Positions 1 through 9,101 of a stretch of 50,191 bases of DNA are shown here, piece by piece; positions within the stretch are counted from its first letter, which is position 1; the number at the start of each line of letters is the position of its first letter. This DNA comes from CAZMZF01 sp964570765. Lineage in GTDB: Bacteria > Zixibacteria > MSB-5A5 > RBG-16-43-9. A model generated the notes under the pieces. It was given only the letters and a program-made list of their open reading frames with translations. It ran no database searches and was not told the DNA's origin. The stretch covers positions 1 to 50,191 of the forward strand of contig CAZMZF010000018.1 in NCBI GenBank assembly GCA_964570765.1, given 5' to 3'. The position numbers and the translations under genes were made by a program.

Positions 1-72
1 CTGATTAGAAAAAATCTCTAAAGAGCAAAACCTGAATAAAGTCAACTTTTTCAGAAACCTAACATAACCTCC

Positions 73-124
73 TTGACATAATCTTAAAGAACTGCTTGAC
101 AAAAAGAGCCTGGGATAATATTCT
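73..124 (+). promoter_or_regulatory. possible sigma-70 promoter of the methyltransferase gene
   Basis: Two TTGACA hexamers lie at 73-78 and 96-101. The second is 17 bases upstream of TATTCT (119-124), which matches the -10 consensus at four of six positions. This is a weak match in AT-rich DNA, chosen because it is correctly placed upstream of the gene at 197. The rest of 1-196 shows no gene. Confidence 0.3.
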
Positions 125-196
125 TAAGAAAGGATTCGAAAGATCCAGAAAAGAAGGGACGCTATCGTACTATTAAGGTAAAAAAATTTAGATCAT

Positions 197-3100
197 ATGG
201 ATGCCGTAAAAAATTTAAAAGACTTAGCTGAACTAAACTTACAAAATCCTCGAGTTAATGAATTTATCAATACTATTATTCAAAAAACCGGAAACCCAGA
301 AGATAATTTCAAACAATGGTTTTTTAAAGACCTCCTTGAAGAATTGGGTTATCTTCTTGGAAGCGAACACCACTTAGAAATAGGAGATATTGACCATGCT
401 TACCGAATTGGAAGCTACGGTATTGGTTTTGAAGAGAAACCACCCCTATTGATCGCACGTGAGGGTGTTTTTAGCTATAAAGATAGTCTACAGAAACATC
501 TGGAACAAGTTGAGAAATATTTAGGTAGCCCAGAACTTCACTTTTTAGTTCTAACTGATGGCATTAACTGGTATTTTTACTCAAAAAAGTCTTTAAAATC
601 TGAAACTGAATATTTCCTTTCTTTAAAAACCCTTCAGCTTCTGCATCCCAACTCAGACCATAAATTGGAAGAGCTACATTACAGTAAGATTGTAGACACG
701 ATTAGAAGATGGGAAGATGAATCTTATAAAGAAAGTTTAGATGAGCGTTTTTATAAGGCTTTAAAACTTTGGATGGATCAAATTCAAAACGATATCAAGG
801 GAAAGGTAGTGCCAAAAACCAAAGATGTTAGCGCTGAAGCAGTAAATTTTGTTAATAAATTAATCTTTATTCGAACATTAGAAGATATTGGAGCACTTCC
901 TTACAATTATTTGAGAAATGAGTTAAAAGAGAAATTTCATAAATGGAGGAAATTAGATGCTGCTAAAAAACTTTTGGAGGAAACAAATGAATGGATTTAT
1001 AAACATTATGATACCGAGCTTTTTACTCAAAACAACATCTTTATTTCTCCAGAAGTATGGGAGTTTCTTATTTTAGGGAACATTTCACCCATTACAGGGG
1101 TAATCTTCAATCCATGTTTATATGACTTTAACTTTTCGATAATTGACTTTGATGTTTTGGGACATGTATATGAACAATATTTGGCAGAGCTAAAAAAAGA
1201 AAGAGGAATTTACTATACTCGCCGATTGATAGTAGAATACATTGTTAGTAAAACTGTAGGTAAAAAAGCTAAAGAAATTGTCCAAGAAGCTATTACACTA
1301 TTGCAAAAAGGCGATTTCGAACGTTCAAAAAAAATAATGAATGACAATTTTTTTGGACTAAAGATACTTGACCCAGCACCAGGTTCTGGGAGTTTCTTAA
1401 TATGTGCTTTCGACCAATTGTCAGAGTTGTATCAAAATTGGCAAGACGAATATATTTATTCATATAACGAAGCGAACAAAGAAAACAGCATACCACTCTT
1501 TAAAGAGTGGGCAAGGGGTAAAGATGTATTTGACGATTGGAAAGAAAAAATCGTTCTAAGTTGTCTTCATGGTTGTGACTTGGATGCTAAAGCAGTAGGA
1601 GTTGCTAAGCTCAATTTATGGTTAAGATTAATTCGGACTAATCCTGACCAATATTATTGGAAAAATCTACAAGAAAAAAATATTCTTCATGCGTTACCTA
1701 ATCTTTCTTTGAACATTATTACTGGGAACTCTTTATTGGGAATAAATCGGCAAGAGACAATACAAGAAATATCGAAAGAATACTCGGAGGATTGGAAAGA
1801 AATTAAAGAACTGGAAAAAGAATATAAAAAGAATTTCAAACTCGACAGTAGAATAGTTGAAAAAGTTTTGAGTTTAAAGGAAAAAATTAGAAACCACCTT
1901 AGACTAAAATTAAATAAGCAATCACGAAAAAACTATCCAGAATTGGAGTTAAGCCAAACTGCTACTTTCTGGAATTTGGAATTTCCTTTTGGAGAATTCG
2001 ATTTTGTAATTGGGAATCCCCCCTATATCGGCGAGGAAGACCACAAGGAACTTTTCCGACCTATTAGAAATACTTCTCTTATTGGTGAGTTCTATGAGGG
2101 CAAAATGGACTACTGGTATTTCTTTTGTCATTTGGGTATTACATTTTTAAAAGAGGGTGGCGAAATCTCTTTTATTGTTCCACATTATTGGCCTACGGCC
2201 GAAGGTGCTAAAAGACTGATTCAACGAATAGTGAAAGAGACCAAAATAGAAGAACTTTTCGATTTTAATGAATACAAAGTTTTCAAAGAATCTGCACCTG
2301 GACAACACAATATGGTTTTTCGCTTCAAAAAAACTAAGGAATTAGGATATCCTGTTGTATCCAGAATTATCGATTTAAGAATAACAGAAGACAAATTAAA
2401 AGAAGCATTTGAGGAAAAAGAAGTTGCTGAAGTTGAAAGATTTATAGCAGGCAGACAAGATAGACTTTTAGATAGTTCTGGTAAACTATACTTTTCTCCA
2501 AAGCAGGTGACAAATGTATGTGATATAATCCAAGAAAATACGGATATAAGATTGGGAGGAAGAGAAGGTATTTGTGATATAAATCAAGGAATTGTATCAG
2601 GTCCGGATCAAATAAACTCAAAAATTCTTAAAAAAATATTATTATCTGAGGGGGTATTAGACCCGACAGAAGAACAGATTATGGCTTTGGAACAAAAATT
2701 GAAACTAAAAAGACATGATGAAGTTTTTGTTATTAGCCATAAGACGTTAGATAAGTTAAGGTTAAATAAAAAGGAGAAGGGTGTTATAAGGCCATTCTTC
2801 TGGGCTTCAGATATCGAACCATATTTTACAGATCCACAGCATGAGTCTTACATTATCTATTCTACTAAGGACACCATAGAAAACATTGAAGATTTCCCCA
2901 ATCTAAGGAGTCATCTAAAAAGATTTAAATCAGTAACTGAGCTAAGAAGGGAAACTAAGGAAGGAAAAAACAAATGGTTTCATCTCCATTGGCCGAGGAG
3001 AACTAAAATATTTGAGAGCCTAAAAATAATCGGTGTAAGGCAAACAGATATACCTACTTTTGCTTATGTGGAAATCCCCTATTACGTAAGTATGGCTTGC

Positions 3101-3844
3101 AACATCATAACTAAAAAAGAAGATGCTCCAAAGAAGGTTAGTCTCCAAGCCATCACAGCAGTTCTGAATTCTCAATTAGCTCACTTTTGGTTTTATCATC
3201 GCGGGAAAAGAAAAGGTGAACTATTACAAATAGATGGTAAACCATTGGAAGATTTTCCGATCAGGATACCCAACACTGCTATAGCCCAAAAATTGGAACT
3301 ATTAGCAAAAAACATTACCAAGTTAAAGACATTTAATTATCAATTATTGAAGGAATGGTTCAATGGTACAAGGGCACTTTTTGGAAATAGTACGACTTCA
3401 GTAAAAGAATATCTTAGGTCTTATAGTATGCCTGTCTTAACCAAGAGCACCCCTGTTGACTCTCAGACGAAACTACTTGACTTTAAGATTGCACTTGCAA
3501 ATAATATGCTGTGCTTTTATACTAATCAGGGGCTAATGACCTACAAATTCAAGAATGCTTCCAACGCATTGCATTTATTATATTCTTTATCCTATCAGTT
3601 TTTCATTGAAAAGAAGAAAAATAAATTGATCGAGAAAATCTGGGAAATCGAAATTCCTTATAAATACCCCACCATCTTCAAAGAAATATCAGTGCAAAAT
3701 TTGTTTAAGGAACTGGCCATAAAATTTGGGAAAAACTCACTTAACCTTTCAAAAATTCAAAAGAAAATAAAAGAAGATGAAGACGAAATAAATTTATTAG
3801 TAGCAAAATTATATAAAGTAGAAGATAAAGACTTAAGTATATAA
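197..3844 (+). CDS. type IIG-like / PglX-like N6-adenine DNA methyltransferase
   Basis: A 1215-residue protein with the two hallmarks of an amino-methyltransferase. The SAM-binding motif I DPAPGSGSF is near residues 392-400 and the catalytic NPPY motif near 607-610. The length, the long N-terminal region and the C-terminal part (roughly 750-1110, with the ILNSQLAHFWFY-type segment usual in TaqI-like specificity domains) fit a single-chain Eco57I/type IIG enzyme or a PglX-like modifier. It would methylate adenine in a target sequence and possibly cut nearby. In the N-terminal region where type IIG enzymes carry a PD-(D/E)xK nuclease, I see PPLLIAREG and no clear ExK, so nuclease activity is doubtful. 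No separate restriction, specificity or BREX gene is adjacent, so it may act alone. A good Shine-Dalgarno is lacking; the ATG at 197 is the first in-frame start. Confidence 0.85.
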   Translation: MDAVKNLKDLAELNLQNPRVNEFINTIIQKTGNPEDNFKQWFFKDLLEELGYLLGSEHHLEIGDIDHAYRIGSYGIGFEEKPPLLIAREGVFSYKDSLQKHLEQVEKYLGSPELHFLVLTDGINWYFYSKKSLKSETEYFLSLKTLQLLHPNSDHKLEELHYSKIVDTIRRWEDESYKESLDERFYKALKLWMDQIQNDIKGKVVPKTKDVSAEAVNFVNKLIFIRTLEDIGALPYNYLRNELKEKFHKWRKLDAAKKLLEETNEWIYKHYDTELFTQNNIFISPEVWEFLILGNISPITGVIFNPCLYDFNFSIIDFDVLGHVYEQYLAELKKERGIYYTRRLIVEYIVSKTVGKKAKEIVQEAITLLQKGDFERSKKIMNDNFFGLKILDPAPGSGSFLICAFDQLSELYQNWQDEYIYSYNEANKENSIPLFKEWARGKDVFDDWKEKIVLSCLHGCDLDAKAVGVAKLNLWLRLIRTNPDQYYWKNLQEKNILHALPNLSLNIITGNSLLGINRQETIQEISKEYSEDWKEIKELEKEYKKNFKLDSRIVEKVLSLKEKIRNHLRLKLNKQSRKNYPELELSQTATFWNLEFPFGEFDFVIGNPPYIGEEDHKELFRPIRNTSLIGEFYEGKMDYWYFFCHLGITFLKEGGEISFIVPHYWPTAEGAKRLIQRIVKETKIEELFDFNEYKVFKESAPGQHNMVFRFKKTKELGYPVVSRIIDLRITEDKLKEAFEEKEVAEVERFIAGRQDRLLDSSGKLYFSPKQVTNVCDIIQENTDIRLGGREGICDINQGIVSGPDQINSKILKKILLSEGVLDPTEEQIMALEQKLKLKRHDEVFVISHKTLDKLRLNKKEKGVIRPFFWASDIEPYFTDPQHESYIIYSTKDTIENIEDFPNLRSHLKRFKSVTELRRETKEGKNKWFHLHWPRRTKIFESLKIIGVRQTDIPTFAYVEIPYYVSMACNIITKKEDAPKKVSLQAITAVLNSQLAHFWFYHRGKRKGELLQIDGKPLEDFPIRIPNTAIAQKLELLAKNITKLKTFNYQLLKEWFNGTRALFGNSTTSVKEYLRSYSMPVLTKSTPVDSQTKLLDFKIALANNMLCFYTNQGLMTYKFKNASNALHLLYSLSYQFFIEKKKNKLIEKIWEIEIPYKYPTIFKEISVQNLFKELAIKFGKNSLNLSKIQKKIKEDEDEINLLVAKLYKVEDKDLSI

Positions 3845-3876
3845 GAATATTGGGGGAGTTTTCTCCACTCACTTTT

Positions 3877-3990
3877 TCATCTCCAATCAAACCTATACCT
3901 CTCAGAGACATATTTTAAAGCCTCTTTAGAGAGGGAATTTTTCATCAGTTCATCGATTTCCTTAATTCTCCATCTCCAGAGATTAACCAT
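3877..3990 (-). other. short ORF, possible gene remnant
   Basis: A 37-codon minus-strand ORF starts with MVNLWRWRIKEIDEL and ends YRFDWR before TGA. The composition is protein-like (Trp, Arg, Lys and Glu rich) rather than random. There is no clear ribosome-binding site and an in-frame stop lies a short way upstream. It could be the 3' remnant of a lost gene between the methyltransferase and the PEP-CTERM gene. I do not recognise it. Confidence 0.2.
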
Positions 3991-4065
3991 CTCTCTATAA
4001 AATATTTGATTAAACGATTTTCAGATCATCTCAAGCAATAGCATAAGACCTGAGGATTCTAAAAT

Positions 4066-4096
4066 AAAAAAGTCCGCTTTCTTAGCGGACTTTTTT
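4066..4096. terminator. bidirectional intrinsic terminator
   Basis: A perfect 7-bp stem GTCCGCT/AGCGGAC (4072-4078 and 4084-4090) with a 5-nt loop is flanked by six A on the left and six T on the right. It can therefore terminate in both directions. It lies between two convergent genes, the methyltransferase ending at 3844 and the PEP-CTERM gene ending at 4120. Confidence 0.85.
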
Positions 4097-4119
4097 ATAA
4101 AAACTATGTCACTCAGATT

Positions 4120-4887
4120 TTATTTTCTTCTTCTTACGTAGTTAAACGCTCCTAAGCCTAAAAGACCGCTCCCCAGAAGGATTATTGTTCCTGGCTCAGG
4201 CTGGGCGATGAGATATCTTTCATCAACTCCAGTTATATTTGGAGCATCAGCCATAAAATTATCATAGTGAACCACGACCTCTGGAGCATTACCTGCCTCC
4301 CCATCATTACCTGCTTCTATAAAAACTCTCACTGGTGAATTGTATCCTGTAGGAAGCATAGCGCTAGTTGCAAACTGCCAATCACTCCCTGAATAATAAG
4401 AAGCAGAAAGTACAGAACCAACTCTACTTAATCTAAACTTGCCACTGAAATCTGATGTAGCTGAGACAAATCCAGTTTGCCAGTTCCCATCTACCATAAA
4501 ATGAACCTCTTCATAATAATTAACGCTGTTCACATCGAATTTTCGATCAATTAGCATAGCAAAAGAATTGTCTGTTGCCCAGATCCCAAAAGTGGCGCTG
4601 CTGAAAAAATCATCAAATTTAACTAAATCGTAATCGACACTTGTAATGAAATCTCCTGAAAGATTGAAATTAGAAGATACTTGCCCTCTACCGAATCTTA
4701 CTCCTTCCGTTGTTCTCAAATTAAGATAACCATTTTCCACAAAGGCATAACCTTGGTCATGTGAATAATCATTCCACAGGGCTGGATCAAATGAATCAAA
4801 CTTATCGCTTAATAGAATCTGGGAATAGGCTGAAACAGATAACATAAAGATGATTGCCACGCTCAAAACTAAAATTCTCTTTTTCAT
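4120..4887 (-). CDS. PEP-CTERM sorting domain protein, exported
   Basis: A 255-residue secreted protein. It starts with a classical signal peptide (basic MKKR, hydrophobic core, cleavage near AYSQ, residues 1-22). The middle resembles a jelly-roll, LamG-like or concanavalin-like fold (FDPALWNDYS, then alternating beta-type segments), though the exact family is not certain. The C-terminus (about 229-255) is a textbook PEP-CTERM tail: PEPGT, a hydrophobic helix and a basic RRRK end. Such tails are recognised and cut by an exosortase, an enzyme typically linked to exopolysaccharide loci, which fits the neighbouring genes. No exosortase gene is in this window. An AGGAG ribosome-binding site precedes the ATG. 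A sigma-54-type promoter lies just upstream and a terminator just downstream, so it looks monocistronic. Confidence 0.9.
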   Translation of the reverse strand: MKKRILVLSVAIIFMLSVSAYSQILLSDKFDSFDPALWNDYSHDQGYAFVENGYLNLRTTEGVRFGRGQVSSNFNLSGDFITSVDYDLVKFDDFFSSATFGIWATDNSFAMLIDRKFDVNSVNYYEEVHFMVDGNWQTGFVSATSDFSGKFRLSRVGSVLSASYYSGSDWQFATSAMLPTGYNSPVRVFIEAGNDGEAGNAPEVVVHYDNFMADAPNITGVDERYLIAQPEPGTIILLGSGLLGLGAFNYVRRRK

Positions 4888-4927
4888 ATCTCACTCTCCT
4901 TATCTAATTTTTCTGTTATAAATATAA

Positions 4928-4942
4928 GCAATTAATATGCCA
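4928..4942 (-). promoter_or_regulatory. sigma-54 (-24/-12) promoter of the PEP-CTERM gene
   Basis: Read on the minus strand the site is TGGCATATTAATTGC, a close match to the RpoN consensus TGGCAC-N5-TTGC, with exactly ten bases between GG and GC. Transcription would start about 12 bases further on, leaving a leader of about 30 bases before the start codon at 4887. Confidence 0.75.
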
Positions 4943-5308
4943 AAACCCTGAATTATATTTAAATCCATAACTTGTTGATTTAAAACAAATTAAAAGCACC
5001 GATATCTGCCAAAATTATTTAATCAAAATCTTAGGCTTTAAATATGTTCAATTTGCCGACAGACTTAATTCAGCAAAATCGGGATTTTAGACTTAACTCA
5101 TTGAACATTAGAAGATTAAGGGTTTACTTTTTTGCGTTCAGACAAATGACATTTTTAATATTAATCTGACACAGGAAAAAATTACTTCTTTAAATGAAAT
5201 ATATTCCATTTTTTGACCGTTGTTTATTCATGTTTCTAAAAACTTACAAAACCTTAATTCTTTAATATTCAAAGAGATACATTCAAAACTTGTATAGTTA
5301 TTTAGTGT
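4943..5308. promoter_or_regulatory. divergent intergenic region with inverted and shared motifs
   Basis: There is no gene here. ATGTTCAAT (5044-5052) and ATTGAACAT (5100-5108) form a 9-bp inverted repeat with a 47-bp gap. On the minus strand 5094-5105 reads TTCAATGAGTTA, which also occurs on the plus strand at 18107-18118 upstream of the second exopolysaccharide unit. From 5174 (GGAAAAAATTACTT) onward the sequence matches the region before 18421. The placement between two sigma-54-type promoters suggests binding sites for an enhancer-binding protein. This role is inferred. Confidence 0.4.
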
Positions 5309-5324
5309 AGGCATACCTTTTGCT
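5309..5324 (+). promoter_or_regulatory. sigma-54 (-24/-12) promoter of the first exopolysaccharide unit
   Basis: AGGCATACCTTTTGCT has GG at 5310-5311 and GC at 5322-5323, with exactly ten bases between them, and the TTGCT half is perfect. The same site, closer to consensus, precedes the second unit at 18147. TTGAACA follows at 5331-5337 near the expected transcription start. Confidence 0.7.
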
Positions 5325-5377
5325 AAAAATTTGAACATAGTTTAGTTAAGATTTTCATTATGTTGCCGAATTGACTC

Positions 5378-5503
5378 AAAAGGATAAGCTATGTCCCAAG
5401 AAGGGGCGATAAAAAGGAAAAGAGCTTGTCCACTAAGAATGGACTCAATCAACTTTAGCAGGAGGCTAAAGACAAACTGCCGGAGAAGAAAAGGGGGGTT
5501 TTT
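5378..5503 (+). ncRNA. conserved structured leader RNA, copy 1 (class unknown)
   Basis: This core of the 5' leader of the PHP phosphatase gene is repeated at 18215-18340. Predicted hairpins are AAGCT (5386-5390) with AGCTT (about 5423-5427), GTCCA/TGGAC (5428-5432 and 5440-5444), and CTTTAGC/GCTAAAG (5453-5459 and 5465-5471). A conserved AAACTGCCGGAGA and a G run followed by T close the block. It does not match the JUMPstart/ops element or any riboswitch I can recall. It could control transcription elongation or translation of the export operon. Confidence 0.5.
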
Positions 5504-5560
5504 CAAGTCATTTAGAATCCAGGATAATACTTGAACTGTTTTTTAATTTAAAATAATTCT

Positions 5561-6307
5561 ATGATCGATTTACATACACATCTTCTTCCGGGAATAGATG
5601 ATGGAGCAAAATCTATGGAGGAAGCAGTCCAGATGATAAAAGAAGGAAGGGAAATAGGGATAACTGCAATCTGCGCCACGCCCCATCTTTCAACCAATTT
5701 TAAGAAAACTAAAACAGAAAAAGTTATGGAGATCTTTTTAAAGCTTCAGGAAAGAATGGCTCAAGAAAAAAATGATACCCAGCTCTATTTAGGAAGCGAG
5801 ATAGATTTGAGGGAAGATCTTAGCTCAATGAAAGACCTCCCTTGCTTCTTCCTGAACCATACTCAGAAATATTTATTCCTGGAACTCCCCTTAGGAGAAT
5901 TCCCCTCCTTTACAGAGAGGATACTTTTCTCCTTACTTATAGAAGGTCTATCTCCAATTCTGGCACATCCGGAAAGAAGTTTAAATCAAGAAATTGACTT
6001 TGAAAGATTAGAGAAGTTGAAAGATTCAGGAATTCTAATCCAGCTTAACGCTGGCTCCCTTTTAGGAAGTTTCGGCAAAAAAGTTCAAAAGTCAGCTTTG
6101 AGATTATTAGAAAAAGATCTGGTGGATCTGTTAGCCAGTGACGCACATGACTCAAATAACCGACCTATAACCATTCTAGCAGAAGCTTTCAGGAGGATAA
6201 AAAATGAGCTGGGGGAGGGAACAGCATTAAAGCTTTTTGAGGAGAACCCCAAAAAGATCCTTCAAGCGGAAGATATCGAAAGAAAAATGAGAATAAAATA
6301 CTTCTAA
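5561..6307 (+). CDS. PHP-domain protein tyrosine phosphatase (CpsB/YwqE type)
   Basis: A 248-residue metal-dependent phosphatase of the PHP family. The N-terminal HTHLLPGIDDG (His5 and His7 as metal ligands), CATPHL (His42), LAHPERS and the late SDAHD are the family's metal-binding motifs. Relatives (CpsB, YwqE, Wzb substitutes in many phyla) remove phosphate from the tyrosine cluster of the polysaccharide co-polymerase kinase. That substrate is encoded two genes downstream (6834-9101). It is the first gene of the unit, about 225 bases after the predicted sigma-54 start, behind a structured leader. No evident Shine-Dalgarno precedes the ATG, which may mean translation is controlled by that leader. 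The length is normal for the family. Confidence 0.9.
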   Translation: MIDLHTHLLPGIDDGAKSMEEAVQMIKEGREIGITAICATPHLSTNFKKTKTEKVMEIFLKLQERMAQEKNDTQLYLGSEIDLREDLSSMKDLPCFFLNHTQKYLFLELPLGEFPSFTERILFSLLIEGLSPILAHPERSLNQEIDFERLEKLKDSGILIQLNAGSLLGSFGKKVQKSALRLLEKDLVDLLASDAHDSNNRPITILAEAFRRIKNELGEGTALKLFEENPKKILQAEDIERKMRIKYF

Positions 6308-6321
6308 CAAAGGTGGTAAAA

Positions 6322-6819
6322 ATGAAAAGATTAAAAAAGTTAATCAGCCTGGGTTTGGTAATCTATCTATTCTTTTTTCAGGTATCGAATTTAGTCTGGG
6401 CTCAGGTGGAAGAAAATAAGGGAACTTTGAGAAATACCGGCTCGAGCTATTTTCTTGCTCCCGGAACTAATAACCAGCTTTTAATCAAAGTGAATGTCTG
6501 GGGTGAGGTATTTAAGCCAGGGATAGTGGAGGTGCCGGATAATACTGATTTGCTCTCTCTGCTTTCCATAGCCGGAGGACCGACTGAAAATGCCAAGCTC
6601 AGCAAAGTCAAAATCCTGAGACATTTTTCCCAGAACAAAACCATCACCGTGAATGTCAAGGATTGTGTTCGAGATGGTAAAACAGAAGAGATACCTTTAA
6701 TCAAACCGGGGGACACAGTTATAGTTCCTCGAAACAGCTTCCATGCGGTTACAAAATACATAACCTTTGTCTATAATTTAGCGGTGATAGCCAGCGTGAT
6801 TAAACTTTTTACTCAATAA
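6322..6819 (+). CDS. SLBB-domain polysaccharide export protein, short form
   Basis: About 165 residues. I prefer the ATG at 6322 because AGGTGG sits five bases before it; an in-frame GTG at 6313 overlaps that site. An N-terminal signal peptide (hydrophobic core ending near LVWAQ) is followed by one SLBB domain (VNVWGEVFKPGIVEVP...LLSIAGGP...IKPGDTVIVP). A hydrophobic C-terminal segment ends SVIKLFTQ. Full Wza proteins also carry a Poly_export domain and a C-terminal barrel-forming helix. This one has a single SLBB, so it may be a periplasmic partner and not the whole outer-membrane channel. A decayed copy of its last codons occurs at 18357-18416. Confidence 0.8.
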   Translation: MKRLKKLISLGLVIYLFFFQVSNLVWAQVEENKGTLRNTGSSYFLAPGTNNQLLIKVNVWGEVFKPGIVEVPDNTDLLSLLSIAGGPTENAKLSKVKILRHFSQNKTITVNVKDCVRDGKTEEIPLIKPGDTVIVPRNSFHAVTKYITFVYNLAVIASVIKLFTQ

Positions 6820-6833
6820 TAAGGAGTAGTAAA

Positions 6834-9101
6834 TTGGAAGAGCAGAATAGGATAGCCCAGGTTCAAAAAGAAATCTCCTTTCAGGACTACCTGATAATCC
6901 TGAAGAGGAGAGGGTGGATCATAATCAGTTCTTTTTTAATAATCCTTCTCTCCGCTGGAATCTTTTCTTTTACCGCTCAACCGGTCTACGAGTCTTTTAC
7001 TACCTTGATGATCGAGGAAGATGGAGGAATGAAAAAAGAGATCTTTGAGATCTCCTCTTACTTAAAGCAGGAGACGATGATCAAAAATCAAGTGGAGATA
7101 CTTAAAAGTCGAACTCTGACTGAATCGGTTCTACAGGTCCTTCTATCCTCCCCCTATAAAAGGGTCTGGGAAACAAAAGTTATAGGGAAAAAAGCAGATA
7201 TGGTCAAAAATAACGATATGGTCTTGATCCTGCAAAATAATATCAAGGTAGTGCCTTTAAAGGAGACCGACATAATTCAGGTTAAAGCAACTGCCCCGGA
7301 CCCTGATCTGGCTGCATTTTTAGTCAACACCATTGCGGAAGAATATTACAAACAAAGTCTCCAGATCAGCCGGGGAGAGATCACCGAGGTACGCCAATTT
7401 TTAGAGGAACAGCTTTCGAATATCCAGAAAGAATTGCAGCAGGCTGAGGAGGCTTTAAGAACATATAAAGAGCAAGAAAAGGTTGCGGCCCTGCCTGAAG
7501 AGACAGAAGAGCTGGTCAAACAGTCAGCCAATTTTGAGTCTATGTATAACGAAGCTAAGACTGAACTGGAAGCTAATCAGAAAAGGCTCTCCTATATGCA
7601 AAACCAGCTTTCGGAGAGAAAAAGCCATTTAGTGGAAGATGTATCTCAGATCTCCAGTCCTTTGATAACTCATCTACGGCAGGAGATGGCAAATTTAGAA
7701 GGGATGAGAGCAGGATTTTTAGCCCAAGGTTTCCCGGAAGATCATCCCAAGATGGTAGAAACAGTCAATCGAATAGAGGACATAAAGCAGAAGCTCATAA
7801 AGGAAACTACCCAGTTAATTTCTAAAGAGCTTTCTTCTTCGGACCCTTTAGCCTATTCCCGGGAGTTAGTGGAGAAGATTTTAACCCTGGATATAGAGAT
7901 CCAATCTTTAACTGCTAAGTCAGAGGCATTAAAGAAAATTGTGGATACCTACTCAAATAATCTCAACACCTTGCCGGAGAAAAGCCTTAAATTAGTTCGC
8001 CTGGAGAGAAATGCCAAGGTGGGAGAGAATATCTTCTTAATGTTAAAGGAAAAATATGAAGAATCACGCATAAAAGAAGCTGGACAGATCGGTAGCGTCA
8101 GGATCATAGATAAAGCCTTTCCTCCGGAGAACCCCATAAAGCCTAAGAAGAAGATAAACATTCTTTTAGGTGCGCTCTTGGGTCTGGGATTGGGATTGGG
8201 TATGGCATTTTTTGTGGAGAGACTGGATAATTCTCTCAAAAGTATTGAGGATGTGGAAGGTGCTGGACTTTCGATCTTGGGCTCCATCCCTCTGATAAAG
8301 AGCAGTAAAGATAAAAGGCTGAAGAAAGAAGAAGAGAGTTCTGAAGACTATCAGATAAAGAGAATTGCTTCAAATTTAGTTACCCATTTTGAGCCAAAGT
8401 CACCTATCTCCGAGGCATATCGAACCTTCAGGACTAATCTGCAATTTGCCAGACTTGATTCACCGTTAAGGACTATCCTGGTAACCAGCTCAGGGCCAGG
8501 CGAGGGTAAATCCACCACTGTAGCTAACCTGGCAATTACTATGGCTCAGATGGGAACCAACACTTTACTTGTGGATTCTGACCTGAGGCGCCCGGTTTTG
8601 CACTCCATCTTCAGTCTCCAGAGAAATCCGGGGTTGACCAACTATCTGGCAGGGAATGTTCCCCTACGGGAGATAATCCAGAAAACTCCTATAGAAAACT
8701 TAAGCCTTTTAACCTGTGGGGTCCTTCCTCCTAACCCTTCTGAGCTTTTAGGTTCAAAGAAAATGAAAACACTTTTAGAAGAGCTAAAAGAAAAATATGA
8801 GATGATCTTATTTGATTCACCGCCAGTAATAGCAGTAACTGATGCCGCAGTGTTATCGACCTTATTAGATGGAGTGGTTTTAATCGCTTCCTCCGGACAT
8901 ACTTCCAGAGAAGCGTTAGTCAGAGCGACTACCCTGTTGCAGAACGTCAATGGCAGGCTTATCGGCGGAGTATTAAATAAAATAAAAGTGGAAAGTGTAT
9001 ACGGTTCTTATCACTATTACTACTATTACCATTACTACGGAGGGACCAAACAGAAGAGGAAAAAAAGAACGGCAGAAGAGGTAAAAGTTAATGTCTCATA
9101 G
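6834..9101 (+). CDS. Wzc-like polysaccharide co-polymerase with BY-kinase domain
   Basis: A 755-residue inner-membrane protein that sets chain length and couples polymerisation to export. A Wzz domain with transmembrane helix 1 (about 27-47) is followed by a long periplasmic coiled-coil part and helix 2 (about 441-461). A cytoplasmic bacterial tyrosine kinase follows: Walker A SGPGEGKSTT near 553-562, Walker A' LLVDSDLRRP, and Walker B MILFDSPP. The tail (about 723-736) has an unusually dense tyrosine cluster, YGSYHYYYYYHYY, the presumed autophosphorylation site. Start: TTG at 6834 with AAGGAG seven bases upstream. The PHP phosphatase in the same operon is the likely antagonist. The end overlaps the next gene by 11 bases. 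Confidence 0.93.
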   Translation: MEEQNRIAQVQKEISFQDYLIILKRRGWIIISSFLIILLSAGIFSFTAQPVYESFTTLMIEEDGGMKKEIFEISSYLKQETMIKNQVEILKSRTLTESVLQVLLSSPYKRVWETKVIGKKADMVKNNDMVLILQNNIKVVPLKETDIIQVKATAPDPDLAAFLVNTIAEEYYKQSLQISRGEITEVRQFLEEQLSNIQKELQQAEEALRTYKEQEKVAALPEETEELVKQSANFESMYNEAKTELEANQKRLSYMQNQLSERKSHLVEDVSQISSPLITHLRQEMANLEGMRAGFLAQGFPEDHPKMVETVNRIEDIKQKLIKETTQLISKELSSSDPLAYSRELVEKILTLDIEIQSLTAKSEALKKIVDTYSNNLNTLPEKSLKLVRLERNAKVGENIFLMLKEKYEESRIKEAGQIGSVRIIDKAFPPENPIKPKKKINILLGALLGLGLGLGMAFFVERLDNSLKSIEDVEGAGLSILGSIPLIKSSKDKRLKKEEESSEDYQIKRIASNLVTHFEPKSPISEAYRTFRTNLQFARLDSPLRTILVTSSGPGEGKSTTVANLAITMAQMGTNTLLVDSDLRRPVLHSIFSLQRNPGLTNYLAGNVPLREIIQKTPIENLSLLTCGVLPPNPSELLGSKKMKTLLEELKEKYEMILFDSPPVIAVTDAAVLSTLLDGVVLIASSGHTSREALVRATTLLQNVNGRLIGGVLNKIKVESVYGSYHYYYYYHYYGGTKQKRKKRTAEEVKVNVS

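Noticed and set aside
5378..5503. Identification of the leader as a c-di-GMP (GEMM) riboswitch or JUMPstart/ops element
   Set aside because: The GGGCAAACC and GACGCAAAGCC cores of GEMM-I and the GGCGGTAG core of ops are absent; I therefore leave the class open.
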